DNA of 64,000 nucleotides from Linnemannia schmuckeri (taxonomy: Eukaryota > Mortierellomycota > Mortierellomycetes > Mortierellales > Mortierellaceae). Shown one piece after another: positions 22,315 through 36,300 of the stretch; positions within the stretch are counted from its first letter, which is position 1, and the number at the start of each line of letters is the position of its first letter. The stretch covers positions 1,860,001 to 1,924,000 of the forward strand of contig JANATG010000007.1 in the NCBI GenBank assembly GCA_029449235.1. Reading direction: 5' to 3'. The position numbers and the translations under genes are program-made. Below the pieces are notes generated by a model, which had not been told where the DNA came from, ran no database searches, and saw only the letters and a program-made list of their open reading frames with translations.

Positions 22315-24730
22315 CTTGCAGCGATAAGGGATACTCCTTTTCTAAAAATTACAGTGATATCCCTTTCCCCCCTCCACACACAGCACCCAGAGCAGAACGA
22401 ACCCTGTCCATTTTGTCCATTTGTCTCATTGTCCATTGTCCATCGCATGGCTCAATATTTATTATGTGGTTTCCCATTGCTTCCTTCTGCTTTCTCTTTG
22501 CTCTCGTTGTTTTTCTTGCCTTTCTTCCCTTCCTCCTTTCTCTTTTTTCTTTTCTCTTTTTCTCTTTTTTCTTTTTTGTTCTTTGGTCTCGTCCACCCTC
22601 CTTCCTTTACCACGTCCTTGCCCCCACGCTTAGTACTTATTCCCTTTCATCACGTCCCTCTCTTTCTTTCTCTCATCCACCTTCGCACTCATCACCGTCC
22701 AACTCAATCTGACATCTCGTATTACTTGCTCTCACCATTCTCTTTGACGCCTTTTTACGCCCTCTCCGAACCCCACCCCTGCTCGCTTTATCCACTACAA
22801 GCTCACCGCTCGACAAAACGACACGGGCGCCGGACCCTGACGAAACAACAGACACGACCCTTGTATATCTCCACCTCTCTTTTCTTTATTGCTTCCACTC
22901 TCTTCGAGCTCTCTTTATTCTCTTCTCGGCTAGCCTACGACGACCTTTTTTTTATTTTATTTTTTCAAAGTGAGTTTCATTAATATCACGAACGCAGTTA
23001 TTATTAGTAGTTTGAACAAGTTTTGTTTTTTATCCTTTTTGTTAATAGGTTAGCTTGTTGGGCTCGTTGAGCTAGTTCGTTTTTTTCTGCTTGTTGGTGT
23101 ATCCATGCATTGACTAGCACCCTATGGCGATCCCTTTTTTGTTGTCATGTATGATCTCGCGGAGGGTAGAAGGGAGTTGAACGACATAAGGACAAAATAG
23201 AGAGAGAAAGAGAATGTGCGGAAAATAGAGGGGAAAAAATATCGTTCGCGTACCAACAAATCCCACCTCAGAATGAAGAGTCGCTCGTTGTCTCTAATTC
23301 TTCTGTGTTTCTTTTCTTCACTTCCCTCACCCACACAAGCAATTATTCTTCAAATCAGGGACCACTTGATCATTTATGTTTTTTTGATCAATGTCCAATG
23401 AGCGGACTTGACCTCGAACACTGTGTGTTTCTCACTCTTTCAGGCACAGGTCTTTGATGGTTTGATTGACTGATTTTTGACTGATTGATTGATTGATGAT
23501 TTTTGCTTTTTATATTTTTATGAGAGTGTGCCTGAATATTACTCTGTCTGATCACTTCAAGTCGATCACTTCTTCCGCTCCCTTGTTTCCTTATTCCCTT
23601 GTTCGCAAATTCGTTCGTTAGCCTTTTATTTTTTACTACTTTACTGGGCAAGGTGTGCATGTTCAAAAGAGAGAGTGCGCTTATTCTGAAGAACAATGTG
23701 ATAAGAATGGAGGTTTTACACAAGAGCAATTGGAAACGTCAGGGTACAGAAATCACTAATGATGTTTGTTTGTGTGTCCGTGTCTGCTTTGTTGTTGTTG
23801 TGGATGCTGTTGTTGTGTGAAGAAACCTTTTTCAACAATGGAATATTGGCCTAGGGACTGGGCAACGAAACAAAACACAATATCATTTTACAAACATAGA
23901 CCTTTTGCTTGCTCGTCTTCGTTTTTTTGGCTCTTCGTCTTTGTTCAAGTCTCGTTGTTTAGCACCTAGTTTGCTTCCGTGCTGTCATCATGATATTATC
24001 TATCGCTCGCTGTCCACAATAATAGTTGGGTTATATCCCTTGTTCATTCTTCTTCCTCTCTATCGTTGCTTCCCTCTCGTTCTCCGCCTCCTTCTCTTTT
24101 TCTTTCTCCTTTTTTTATAATAATTTTTCTCCGCTCCCACGTTTTTCGCACCTCCTCTTCCTCTTCTTTCTCCTCATTAGTCTTCTCTCTTCAATTGTCT
24201 GTCCTTCATTACTAACTCCATCAATTCTTCTTCTTCCTCTTCTTTCTCCTCTTCTCTCTATTCTTCTTCTACTTCACCCTCCTTCTCAATCACTTAACGT
24301 CTCCCTTCACTTTGCCTCTCGATTCACCAACCCCTCCTGCTATTCTCTTCACTGATCTCTCTCTCACTCACTCACATTCATCTATCACTCCATCCATCCA
24401 ACAATAACTGACTCGGCCTGACATCCATTCATTCGTCATTCGACAACAACAAAGAGTAACGACCCTCCCTTTGACTCATTTCTCTCCTTCCTTTACCCCC
24501 TCCCCTTTTTCACGCTCCCTCACGCCGACACTTTTTTGCCGCCCTTTTTTTCCCTCTCACTCCTCCTCCTTTCCTCGCTCGCATACTTTCTTCTTCCCTC
24601 AATAGACCCTCACCAACACACTGGACGCACTCATACCCTCTCCTTCTCTTCCCCCTTCTCTTCCACCTCCACCACAACTGTCGCCACTCCCTCCCTCTCG
24701 GACCCTCGACCCCTACAAACTGACCTTGCT

Positions 24731-27700
24731 ATGAGTGAACAACGCCACTCCGTCATGCCTCATCAACTGCCACAGGATTCTGCTACTCACCATCACCAAC
24801 AATACCATCAGCACCATCAACATCAACAACAAAGCAGATCCTCCAGAGACATGGCCGCTCAAAACTTCCCTCAACAGACAAACCAAACGCGCCTTCAGAG
24901 CCAACCCGTCCAAACCACCCCTGCTCCGGAGCTGGCTCCTGCTGTGCAAAAGTGTGGAAAGTGCGAGCTGCAGATGAAGGGTTCGTTCGTGCGTGCCCTC
25001 GGGAGCACCTATCATCTCGACTGCTTCAAGTGCTTGGTAAGGCTCTACCTCCTTTACCTCCTCCTTTTCACTTCATGAGAATGACCTCCTCCTCATATTT
25101 TTCTCTTCAACGCAGAAAACCAACAGTAACCACAACTATGACACGAGACGAGGAGCGAATGCCATCCTCAATACACCCAACGCAACGCAACTCAACTCAA
25201 CTCAACTATTTTTCATACCAACACTCGACTCAACTCATTCGACCCACTCACCCATTCATACCTTCTTCCTCACTTTCTCCTCACTTTTTCTCAGGATTGT
25301 GGCGACATTGTGGCCTCCAAGTTTTTCCCCATCACAGAGCCCGATGGGACGCAGTATCCACTCTGTGAGCGCGACTATTTCCGGCGCCTCAACCTTGTGT
25401 GCCAATCCTGTGGAGGAGCTCTTCGAGGCTCCTACATCACGGCACTCGACTACAAATACCATATTGAGCACTTCACATGCTCTGTCTGCCCAACGGTCTT
25501 TGGTCCTCAGGATTCGTACTACGAGCACGATGGCATGGTTTATTGCCACTACCACTACTCGCTCTGCTATGCCGCAAAGTGTGCTGGATGTCGAACCGCA
25601 ATCCTGAAGCAATTCGTCGAGATCAACCGCAACAGTCAGGACGAGCACTGGCATCCAGAGTGCTATATGATCCACAAGGTAAGAAAGTAATAAGTATTGA
25701 TTGAGCTCCTGGTAGCACGCTCCTTTTCCTCCCGGCTAAATGATTGCAGGTAGCCCTTGGTTTTGGCTCATTATTTTATTTACCAGGCGAAAGCAACAAC
25801 GACGAAGTTGACAAGGAGACAAAAATGAAAAACGCTGTGGAATGAATGGTCTCCCTTGAATGGGCGGCGAACAAAATATAATGACAATGAACAATGGATA
25901 ATGAACCATATCGTGAGCATCTCAACATTTCGACACCAATCCATGTGGAGACACCAATAACTCAATTATTCTCCTCTTTTTCTGTCTTAACATTTTATAG
26001 TTCTGGAACGTCAAATTATCTTTCTCCCCACAGAGCGATGGTCCAGTCGACAACAGTAACAACAACAGCAACAGGATTGATGCTGTCCCCGCTGCCGACC
26101 CAGTCTCACCAGGAGGAGGAGGAGAAGGCGGCGGAGAATTGCAGATGTTGACTATCGTGGATGGACCGACAAATGGCAGGGGCTCAGCCCCTCTCTCGCC
26201 CGTGGATGCATCACACTCAAATACTGCGCTGGAAACCAAATCGCCTGCCGAATTGAAACTGGCCCAACAGCAGATGGAGGAAAAGGTATATCAAATCTGG
26301 ACGGTTCTCTCGGCCTTTGAAGAGTCCTCGGCTGGTTGTATTTCTGAGATGTTGCTTCACGTCTCAAACGGGGCTTATTACGACGGCGTACAGATGGCAG
26401 GCAGGTTTATCCTCCATGTCGACATTCTTTTTAGTGCCATTGATGACCTTGAGACTCAAATGAGGGAGGTCGGCGATCAAAGCGGTAAGCAAGTGTTTGC
26501 AAACAAACAAACAAACAAAAACACAACAACAGACAAGACAAGGGGACTGATTTTATTAACGCATGATGTGATGTGGAGGGGCGTGGTTGTGGAGATGCAG
26601 CATCGACTGACTGACCGACAATTGTTTCCCCCTTTCTTTCTTCCTTTCCTTTGCCTCTCTTCTTTTGGCATCCTTGACGCTTTGACCAGATATGGCACAT
26701 GGACGGGAAGCAAAGATGCTTTGCAAAAAGATTGTCAACTTCTTTTCACTTCTGTCTCATACGCAAGAGAGCGGGGTGCGCCGGTTAGGAATGACGCAGG
26801 AGCTGCTTTCTCTCGTCACTGGGCTTGCCCACTACCTCAAGATTTTGATTCGCATCGCCCTCACCTGTGCGCTTAAGCTGGTAAGCGACTTTGGGCCAAC
26901 TTTTGTACTTTGGGGTCGTAAATACATGGATAAACGTATGACTAATGCTATTCTCTCCACACGAACCTCTTTTATTTTATTCTTATTTGCTGACACTATA
27001 AACACGAACTCCCTCTCTCTCTGGATATATAACATGACGACATAACTTGAACAACGTTACGCTCGACGGCGTGCATCGACCAACCAACCAACCAACCCAT
27101 CAAACTTCACACCATTCACGTTTATCTCATTCAGGAACGACAATATAACTCGACATCGGTCATTGCTCGATTTCTCAACAAATTGGTCGAGCTCGCCAAC
27201 AGGGACAAGTTCCAGAGCGAGATTCAAGGAAAGCCGACAGTCGATGCCGAGGTGACCTCGGACTTGTGTTCTGCTTGCAGAGTGACAATTGAGGACGAAT
27301 GCTTTACGTTCAACAATCACCATCGCTGGCACCCCAAGTGTCTGATCTGTGCCAAGTGTGCCAAACCCCAAGTGACAGGCTATTACGACGCACTTTTTGA
27401 TGCTGACCGCGGGACGGTTCTGTGTCAACAGTGCAAGACACCCGAATCGCAAACGGGATTCTCGCATGTCACCAAGCTGGAGCAATATACCTTTTTATTA
27501 CGCGTCGCTCTTATCCGTCTGGAAAACCTTCTTCACCTCAAAGGTATGTCTGCAATCACCGCTATCACTGCGCCTCCCATTTTTTTCGCAACCAGGACGA
27601 GTTGCTGATCAAACCATTTTATTTTTGGAACTTTTTTTTTATTAGGCGATGATCAAGGAGCTGCTGATCAGCGGTCGCGCCAGATGGCCACTTCTCCAAC

Positions 27701-29979
27701 GCTGAACCCACTTTCGCCACCTGGATTGATGAGGAACGATTCTCGGTCAAAATCCTATTCATCGGACGACAATCGACAGTACGAACCTATTCATCTGGGC
27801 GATATCAAGCGCGTTAAGTCGACTCACTTAGACCGCAAGCTGTCAAACTCGGCCCGAATCCCCAGACGACAGACTGTGATTGAGCGCCATCGGAGGCAGC
27901 CTCGAGCAATCGACGCAACACTGAGCGAGCACATTTCGAGCGAGAATGCGAACGCCAAAATTAGCGGCAATTCTGGAACCTCGGCAGAAGGTGCTGAGCC
28001 AGCAACATTGGAAATTGAGATTGTTGATGAGAGGCCAGAGTCAGGACTCTTGTCCGAGGATGATGAGGATATCGATGGACCCAGTCCGGATGCCCCTGCG
28101 ACCCTTTCGGATCTGACAGAGCGCCTTCGTATTAGCACCGCAATCAATGTATCACCCGCATCGTCGCTGCGCAGTGCCCGTCCAGGACATGTCTCCTTGC
28201 AAGGGTCTACAGGTGCAGGCAATTCTTCACGCCATCCCAAGAGGCAATATTTGAACGAACTGTCGGCGCTAGAGCTGTTTATCGTCAAGCATTTGGCCGT
28301 CCTGACATTGGCGCCGATTGTTTCCGAGTACTTTACTTTGGAGGAGCTCTTGGACTTGATTGGACAACGGAAGCAGACCCTCTGGGGTCGGCTTGTCAAA
28401 GGACTCAAGACCGATAAGAAAAAGCCTAAGGGTACAATTTTTGTTATAATGTTGCCAAGACCATGTTAAAAAGGAATATTTTTGCAGCGATATTTTCTAA
28501 CCATAGATATCTTCCTCTTATTTTGTATACAGTTGAAGGCACCTTCAGCGTCCCTTTGGAGGTTCTGGTAGAAAGAAATGGCGTGGACTCAGCACTCGGC
28601 GCAGGACCAGGCAGGATCAGAATTCCAAGTTTTGTGGATGACAGCATCTCGGCTATGCGCAACATGGGTACGTTTTTCATGTGCCGATTGTATTCGACAT
28701 TGTTTTTGATTGTATTTTGGAAAACAACTTTCCTAACCTACATATTTTCTTTGCGATATAGATATGTCCGTGGAGGGCGTTTTCAGAAAGAACGGCAACA
28801 TTAGACGTCTGAAGGAGCTCAGTGAGTCGATTGACAAGGATCCTTCTGCGGTCAACCTGAGCGAAGACAACCCCGTCCAAGTAGCTGCTCTTTTGAAAAA
28901 GTTCCTCCGTGACCTTCCCGATCCCCTTTTGACGTTCAAGCTTCATCGACTTTTTATCGTTTCTCAGAGTAAGTGTCTCATGCATGTCGCTCTTATCTGA
29001 AAATTACTCTCATATCTCCTAAATTCCTATATGACTGTACAATACGAAGCACTGAAGCTGACCATACATTTCATATACGTTTGTTTTTGCTTCGTGATAG
29101 AGGTGGAGGAGGAGTCGGTCAGGAAGACGATTTTGCACTTGACTTGCTGTCTGTTGCCAAAGGCCAACCGCGACAGTATGGAGGCGATCTGCCTGTTCTT
29201 GCGGTGGGTTGCGTCGTTCTCGCACGTGGATGAGGAGACGGGAAGCAAAATGGATCTTCACAACTTGGCGACTGTTATTACGCCCAACATCCTCTACTCA
29301 AAATCAAAGGATCCTACCAAGGACGAGAGTTTCCTCGCCATTGAAGCCGTCATGGGTCTCTTGGAATACCAAGACGACTTTTGTGTGGTATGTTGTCTTA
29401 TTCTTGTAAAGTGTTATGGGTTACATTCTTTACATTTCTTTTCGATGAGATTAATTATTTGACATTCGTTGGAAATGATAGGTGCCCATGGATTTGTCGT
29501 CGATTTTAAGTGACCAGGATCTTGTTGAGTCCTCGACTGATCTCTCGTCGAAGGATATCCTCAAACGGTGTGAGAACCTTGTCCGGTCCAAGGTCAAGAA
29601 GTCTCATTCGTTGGGCGATCTTTACGCGGATACCAACAATGGCAACGGACACCACAATAACATTCACCATCATCAAGGTGGCAATGGACATAATGTCACA
29701 GGAGCAGGCGACATTGTTGGCAGTGGTACTGTCAACAGCAGTCATGGCGAAAATGGTCATCATCAATATCACAACAACAACGGTCATCAGCATCAACATG
29801 GTCACCATCATCAGCAACATCAACATCATCAGGCACAAGCCTCGAACGGACATGCTTCGACGGGTGCGATCCGGATCCCTGAGCGGCCACGACCCTACCA
29901 TCACTCGCACTCCTCGCAGGCTGTTACAGTTGGAGGCGGTGCCTCCAGAGAGCGAGGAGCGACGCCCATGTCTCTCTAA
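24731..29979 (+). CDS. LRG1: three-LIM Rho GTPase-activating protein, Lrg1 type
   Basis: Activates GTP hydrolysis by Rho GTPases. Yeast Lrg1 acts on Rho1 to control glucan synthesis and polarity. Exons are 24731-25036, 25295-25678, 26001-26484, 26690-26880, 27135-27543, 27646-28431, 28533-28667, 28762-28968, 29101-29387 and 29482-29979, giving 1228 residues in frame. A His/Gln-rich head precedes LIM1 (from CGKCELQMKG, about residue 75) and LIM2 (CQSCGGALRGSYITALDYKYH to HWHPECYMIHKFWNV). LIM3 starts near residue 500 (CSACRVTIEDECFTFNNHHRWH). The RhoGAP domain (about 855-1060) has GVFRKNGNIRRLKEL with the catalytic arginine, KKFLRDLPDPLL and NLATVITPNILY. The last exon is His/Asn/Gly-rich. Domain order (three LIMs, then GAP) fits Lrg1 better than Rga1/Rga2, which have two LIMs. 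Confidence 0.93.
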
Positions 29980-30404
29980 TGAATCCCAAGAAGAAGACAC
30001 AAAAAAGAACAAAAACTGCAACTGTTACAAGTAAACAACAAAAAACAATGACATTTTCTAATACCTCTTTTCGTCATGACCATGGGCGAAGTGCTTGAAC
30101 TTTTTTTGGCGCTGTTTTTGGGGACTTGTCACGTGTAACTAGGAGAGAAAGAAAAAAAAGAAAAAAAAGGATTCGATTCCACCCAACCCACACAGCACAA
30201 TCTCAACGCAAACAGAGTTGCCTCTCGCCATTTCCCCAGTCTTTTTTCTTTTTAAACTTTCCACTTTTCTTTCTCTTCTTCTTTCCTCTTCTTCTCACAC
30301 CTCGCCCTTTTTCCCTTCCTAACCTTCCGGCGTTCTCTCTTTTTTCTGCCCGTCCTCCTCTCTCTTTTCTACTACCAAACCACCACTCTCACATTAACCC
30401 CATC
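29980..30404. promoter_or_regulatory. LRG1 3' end and promoter of TMEM164-like gene
   Basis: 425 bases between tandem genes. The second half (30225-30400) is C/T-rich on the plus strand, like the other promoters and leaders here. Nothing else is seen. Confidence 0.45.
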
Positions 30405-33014
30405 ATGTTTGAACGGATGGGAGACTGGCTCCTGAATGTCGCCGCCGAGATGCCATTTGAGACCGACTGGGACTCATCCCTCAACGGATCCTGGTAACCT
30501 TCTTCTCCTTGTCCACCTCACAATAACAGTCAACGACAGCAAACTCTCACCTTAAAGAAAGGTCGACACCCTGTTATATCTCAACCCTGATCCAAAAAGT
30601 CAATATTGACCCCCTTCCTTCCGATCTATCGTGTCTCCCTTCCATCGTCGTATCTTGACATGTCTTGATTCACCCTCCCACAAACTTGATTATGTTCTTT
30701 TAGGTACCTCTCGCCGCGTCGCCACACCGTCGAATTCGTTATCTACAATGCATTGTTCCTTTACACCGTCCGCTATTTCTACAAGCGCGCTCTTTATCCT
30801 GGGTAAATATTGGCCTTTAAATTTTTTTTCGATCTGCGATTTTTCGGAATATCGTACGACTCTCATGGAACATAGTACCGCGAGAGAGAAGATTAAGGAC
30901 AAGAGAGGAAGGAGATTTAGGGGGAGATGGAGACAAAGAGGGAGTTTCGCAAGGATAACGTCAACAACGACAAAAAAAAATAAGCATTGGGGTACAACAC
31001 AAACAGTGACATATTAATTGGGACATAAGGGATAATGGAAAAAAAATGTAAATCTTATTATCAATCACCATCGTGCCAGAGCTACCCTTTTAGCCAGGAT
31101 CAGGGCGAGGACCAGTCTCAAGGACCACATCCTCACCAACCATACCATGCGACGGCAATACACTTCTTGGGAGAACAGGAACAAAAGAACTCCGCCTGGG
31201 CCTTGCCTGCACAAATCGGATGTGTTTGTACTTGCCAAAGTATCGCAAATTTTATCGTGAATTAAGCACACACGAAAAAAAATGCGACACTAGTTACAAG
31301 GATACCGAGGAAAGGAGCCCAACTTTTCCGTACTCTATTTCTATTTTTTTCCATCCCTTTCTCCCTCCTTCCTTCGAACAACTTGTCTGGACAATCATCG
31401 CCACTCTTTTTTCTCTTTGCTGGATCTTCTAGAGATAGACCTTGGGAAACAAGCAAGGAACATAAGGACCAGGATAACAGGAGCGGGAACACGAGGAGAG
31501 GAAAAACAGTGGATCATGCAATGGGCGACTAAAAGGACATGAACCACAAAGTGAAAATGACAATGAAAACATCATTATCACCACAAATGCTAATCCTTCC
31601 AATTGTGCCTTCGCCCTTCTTTGCGTGTTCTCATGAATACTAGATCGCCTATCTCGAAGCAGTTTGCAGCCTATGTTCCCCCAGCAAAAAAATCCAAGAT
31701 TGAGATCTCGGTGATGGTAATCTTGACGGCTTCATTGCTGATCACGGTCTACCAGAAGTGGGCTCGAGGAGGACTCCTGTACCTGTTGCAGCCCTGCCAC
31801 ATGTCGGCCATGCTCCTGATCTCGATCTTGGCTGGACCCAAGGAAAAGAAATGGCCTCATATCTTGCTCAACATTTACTTTCACATCATGTGGGGAACGT
31901 AAGTCGCATCGGAAGAAAAAAGCAAAAGCCAAAAAAATGACCCAAGGCAATATTGCAAACCATTTTCTCTCGTTCTCTTTCTCTATCTCTTCCGCTCTCA
32001 TTTATGCATCCCTTTTCCTTTCCAGCTTAACCCCTTGTCCACTTTTTTTCGCGTTTTTGAGTCTGGGTGATTGAGCAGTGTAACGTTGCTTGGACTGTAA
32101 CCATTGAAATTACAACCACAGACATTTTGACTGATATGATCCTTTTTGTACACTATATTTTCATCCTATGGATGCCTTCACGTGCTAGCATGCTGGCCTT
32201 GTTGTCCCCTGACTTGCGCGACTATAATCTCTTCTTTGAGGTCGAGAACTTTTTCATCGGTAAGTTGAAGCTTTGAACAACAGAAAAAAAAGTGAGATGG
32301 ACAAATGTTTAGAGTTGTGGAATTTTAAGATCGTATCACGACGAGGTGGAGCAACCGGTGGGTTGGTTGGGTTATCTGGATTATGAGATGTCTTTGTTAC
32401 TTGCTTACTGAACTTAAATTATCCTTTTCTCATTGCCCCAATCTTTTTCTTCTTAGAACACTACTTGTTGTTGTTGGCGCCTGTTTACATGATCTGGTCC
32501 AACCGCTATGTGATCTGGTCCTTCTCGATGGATGTTGCACTCATGTCGTTCTCGCTCTTTGCGCTCTACCATTCATTCATCCTCAGCACCATGGCCCTGA
32601 TCAAGGGACAGAACCTCAATTATCTCCTTATGCCTCCACCAGGTAAAACACACTTTCGAGTCATTTACGTGTTTGCTTGTTTTTCTTTTGTATGCTTTAT
32701 CAAGAAGCTGTTTTGTCATACCACTGCTGGTGTTGATATTTGTCTTTGTCATGACCAATTAACAGGATATGAGAAGTCATTAGTTAACATACGCGTGTTC
32801 AACATGCACATACCCTCACTTTCTATTGATATCATTAGGCCCCTTGCAAGCATTCGGAAAGTGGTACCGCCCAGTGATGTACTTGTTCTGTGTGCTGTTG
32901 ACCATGACGCGTTTTGTCCTAGTCGAGGTGGTCATCCAACTCTTGCCCCGTCGCAAGATCGTCCCTGCCGAGCGCGAGGCCGCCACTGGCGATACCAAGC
33001 GCAAGGTCCTCTAA
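30405..33014 (+). CDS. TMEM164-like polytopic membrane protein
   Basis: Matches the TMEM164 family, multi-pass membrane proteins; the human member has been reported as an acyltransferase that makes ether-linked phospholipids. Exons are 30405-30493, 30704-30802, 31644-31898, 32189-32259, 32457-32642 and 32839-33014, giving 291 residues (human about 297). Conserved blocks are WARGGLLYLLQPCH with the Cys-His pair typical of the family, FEVENFFIEHYLLLLAPVYMIW, FSLFALYHSFIL with a conserved His, and NLNYLLMPPPGPLQAFGKWYR. I count about six to seven hydrophobic helices. The short 71 nt exon 4 and the 841 bp second intron make this gene easy to mis-predict. The family is firm; the biochemical role here is inferred. 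Confidence 0.88.
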
Positions 33015-33372
33015 ACCGTTTTTCTTTTTGATTGAGGAAAAAGAATGAAAGTAAATTGATGTGTCCTTTTCCCTTCCCTCCACTTTCCTTCGTTGCTTGG
33101 ACGCTGGGCGTTCAAGTCTGCATCTTCGGACGTCAACAATAAAATATTAAGCGTTTTTTACGTAGACGAAAAGAAAAGTGCAAGAGACAATTGTAGCATT
33201 TGAAGCATTGAGAGACAGTGGGTTGTGTGGTTAATGGATTGGTTTTATGGTTGCTTTTGTGAGGGTGATTAAGTATTAGACGTCTACATAAAATGCAAAA
33301 AAAAAAAAAAATACAAAACATGAGAATGGCGAAGAGAAAATGAGTAATCTACTATTGGCGCCATTGTTGCTG
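33015..33372. other. convergent 3' flanks
   Basis: 358 bases between two convergent stop codons, A/T-rich with an A14 run near 33299. They hold the 3' untranslated regions and nothing else recognisable. Confidence 0.5.
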
Positions 33373-36300
33373 TTAAGAATACGACCGCGAAGGGGAAGAA
33401 GAATCCACCACCTCACGTTCGCGATGCATCATGAGTGGAGAAGGAGAGTTGGAAGGGGAGTGAGGGGTAGGTGACATGGAGACCCGGATGACTCCATCGT
33501 CTTCACGGCGGCCCTGGATATTCCCGTTCCCGTTGCCCGTCAATCGAATCACACTCATCTTTTTCTTCATCACGCGTTTGGACCGCATTGATCGGTCGCT
33601 TCCTGTGCCGGTTCCTGTACCGGTTCCGCCATCGTCTGATGGGCCGAGGTCAAAGGCTACTGTACTTCGTTGAGGAGGCGCGAGCTGTTGTGAAGAGGGA
33701 GGAGATTGACGGTTGGCTTTGGATGCAGAGCTGGCGATCTTTAAGGGCTGGATCGGCGAGAACATGGGCGACGATGATGAAGGTTGAGAAGAGGAGGAAG
33801 ACGAAGTAGAGGTAGGAGGAGAAAGAGTAAGAGAAGCAAAGACGGGAGGAATGGTGGGTTGGCCAGAGACCTTCTTCTGCAGCTTGAGATCATCCCATCC
33901 CTTCTGATGTTCCTTCTCGGCCGTCGCCAACAGGGCCTCAAAGTCCAACGACTTCAAATCTGCAGGCGTGGTCGGTGGGAAGTCTTCAGAGGGGTCGAAC
34001 TCCTCCACCTCCATGGTCGAGATACCACGACGCAGTTGCTGGCCGTATCCCAGGAGTGTGCGTCCAGAGTATCCTGATCCCGTCGACATGTTAGAGCCAT
34101 TCTTGAGATGGCTAGGGACCAATGTGTCGGCAGAGGGATGGTTCGGGTGTTGACGGTAAGACGACGAGGATGACGAGAACTGTTGGTGATGGTGAATACC
34201 ACGGTCCAAGGACTCGTAGGTAGGGGACAGGGCTCTCGGGGATTGAGACAACAAGGCCGCAGAGTGAGGCGTCCGCGAAGAAGGCACCAATGTCGTCGAC
34301 GACGAGAGTCCACTCCCGCGGGTAGGCTTCAAGGGCTTGGTATCCAGAGTTGGGACATACGGACGAGGGTGCTGCTGTTGTTGTTGAGAGTATACATTCC
34401 TAGGCTTCCAAGAGGCAACCTCCTCCATTGACATGGGTGCAGTTCCTCGTAGCGACTTTGCAGAAGGAGAATCCGAGGCCGAGGATCCACCTTCTGCAAC
34501 ACTGTTTAGAGTCACAATGCCGCGGCTGGTCTTACGCTGAAACGCAGGGGACACGGTACCACCCGCGCGTCTCGGAGATCTGGGGCTAGACGCCTCTGCA
34601 GCGGCAGCATTGCCTTGCTGGTCATAGTCCATCTCGAACGAAGACCCCGATACCGGCCTGGGCTTGCTCGAGAACCCACCGCTGCTCCTGTTCAGATCAC
34701 GGGTCCGGATCATGAGTGAAGGCAGCTCCGAGACAGTATCCGAGTCACCGTCAACGCTCGAAATTTTCCTCCTAGGGAACATGTCGGTAGGCATAGCATT
34801 GGACTCACGGGCTCGCGTCTTGAACAAACCAGAACTAGGTCTAGGCGCCGTGGGGGTCTTGGGCCGGACATGGATCTCCTCCATCGAGATATCAGCATCG
34901 CCAGTGTAACCACTAATGGCATCTCCGTCAGAGTCGAATCCCCGGAAATCCTGATCGGTATCAATATCCATGCCGACGTGAGAAGACACCGTCAGTCTGG
35001 ACTGGCGTCTCTTGAAGTTGAACAGTCCAGGGGTGGCCGAGTTATTGACGACCTCGCGGGCATACATGTCTGCAAGCTCCAGCGTGAAACTCGTGAATGT
35101 GTGAGTGACATTGGTGGTTGAGTAGTTGTCCAGGTTGAAAAAGTCGGACGACCGGGGCAAGGATGAGGGGATGTCGGTGTCGCTAATGTTAGACCGGGCA
35201 ACACTGCTCTGACGACGACGACGCATCGCCATCTCAAGAGTCTCGCGACGGAGGCCTGGAGTTCGGGGCTTGACAATCGTTGTCGCCAAGAGGGCCGGAT
35301 GGGTCGACGTCGTCAGGGATCGGGATCGGATCGATACAACACTGTCAGATGTTAGAGGTTGCACGGGTTCGACGACAGCGTCGGCATCAGCAGCAGCAGT
35401 ACCTGAGCCTTGGGCGCTCTCAGTGACGGTGCCAAGCGATGCTGAGGCTGCAGCAGCTGCGCCGGACTTGTTGGACCCTTGCTGGTTCTTGCCGATGTGG
35501 AGAGACTTCATGATCGAACGCCTCCACTCTGAGGCATGTTGTCCTGTCCGCTTGGCCACAGATCCCCTAGTTTCCGTCGACGATGGGGGTCGCTTCTTGC
35601 TGTTGGCAGAAGTACGCAGATCGTGCTCCATCACAACTTCCTCCGTCGTACCACCATCTGCGGCTGTCGTCGTCGTTGACGTGTCCTTCCGCTGCAGAGT
35701 CAAGAACCTCTTCATAGCGTCTGCACCAGCGCGAACTGAGCTATCGCGCTTGTTCGACTGCTCGCCATTGGCAGCGGCTGCAGCCGCAGCGGCAAGGGAC
35801 CGCTCCAGCTTTTTCCGTTTCTTGAGAGGCAATTCGGCAAACTGGGTATAGTCCTCATAGTCGCCAGGGAGGATAATATCGAGAGAATGATCCGAGTCGA
35901 GCTCTTCGACCTTGAGCTCCTCCAACTGCTCATGTAGTGATGTCACTCCGTCCTCAGCAGGCTTAGTCTCTGTCGAACGCATGGCCACGTCCTCCACATC
36001 CAAGTCATTTTGTGCTGCTGCTGCTACTGCTGTTGATGCCGCAGCAAGGGTATCGAAAGAGTTTGGCTGGCGCTTGGACCCTTGGCTTGGTTCGAGGCGA
36101 ACACGTGGGAAGGTCCAAAAGGTCTTGGACTGCCGATTTTTGCCCGAACCTGATGTCGTACTAGAGCTAACATTAGAGTCGGTTCCCTGCTGTTGCTGGT
36201 GCTGAGGCTCCTCTGTGGATGAAGACAAGGCGACAACGGCTGACTGACGGTGCTCATTGGATTTGATAGAAGCTGCCGATTGGGAAGCAGTGTTGCCACT

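Larger units (their letters stand above)
21714..24730. other. 3 kb without a gene; promoter and leader of LRG1
   Basis: No conserved reading frame on either strand. The region holds A32 (21919-21950), T21 (22294-22314), a strongly pyrimidine-rich plus-strand stretch at 22350-22960 ending in a consensus 5' splice site (GTGAGT near 22970), and a second C/T-rich stretch from about 24040 to 24720 running up to the LRG1 start. The arrangement suggests a distant transcription start and a spliced 5' leader. This is inference. Confidence 0.4.

Noticed and set aside
22354..22983. 209-codon plus-strand frame rich in Phe, Leu, Ser
   Set aside because: It is a reading of a pyrimidine tract with no conserved features, and probably leader or promoter sequence.
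35270..35851. 193-codon plus-strand frame
   Set aside because: Antisense of the Ser-rich 1406-residue protein, with composition explained by it.
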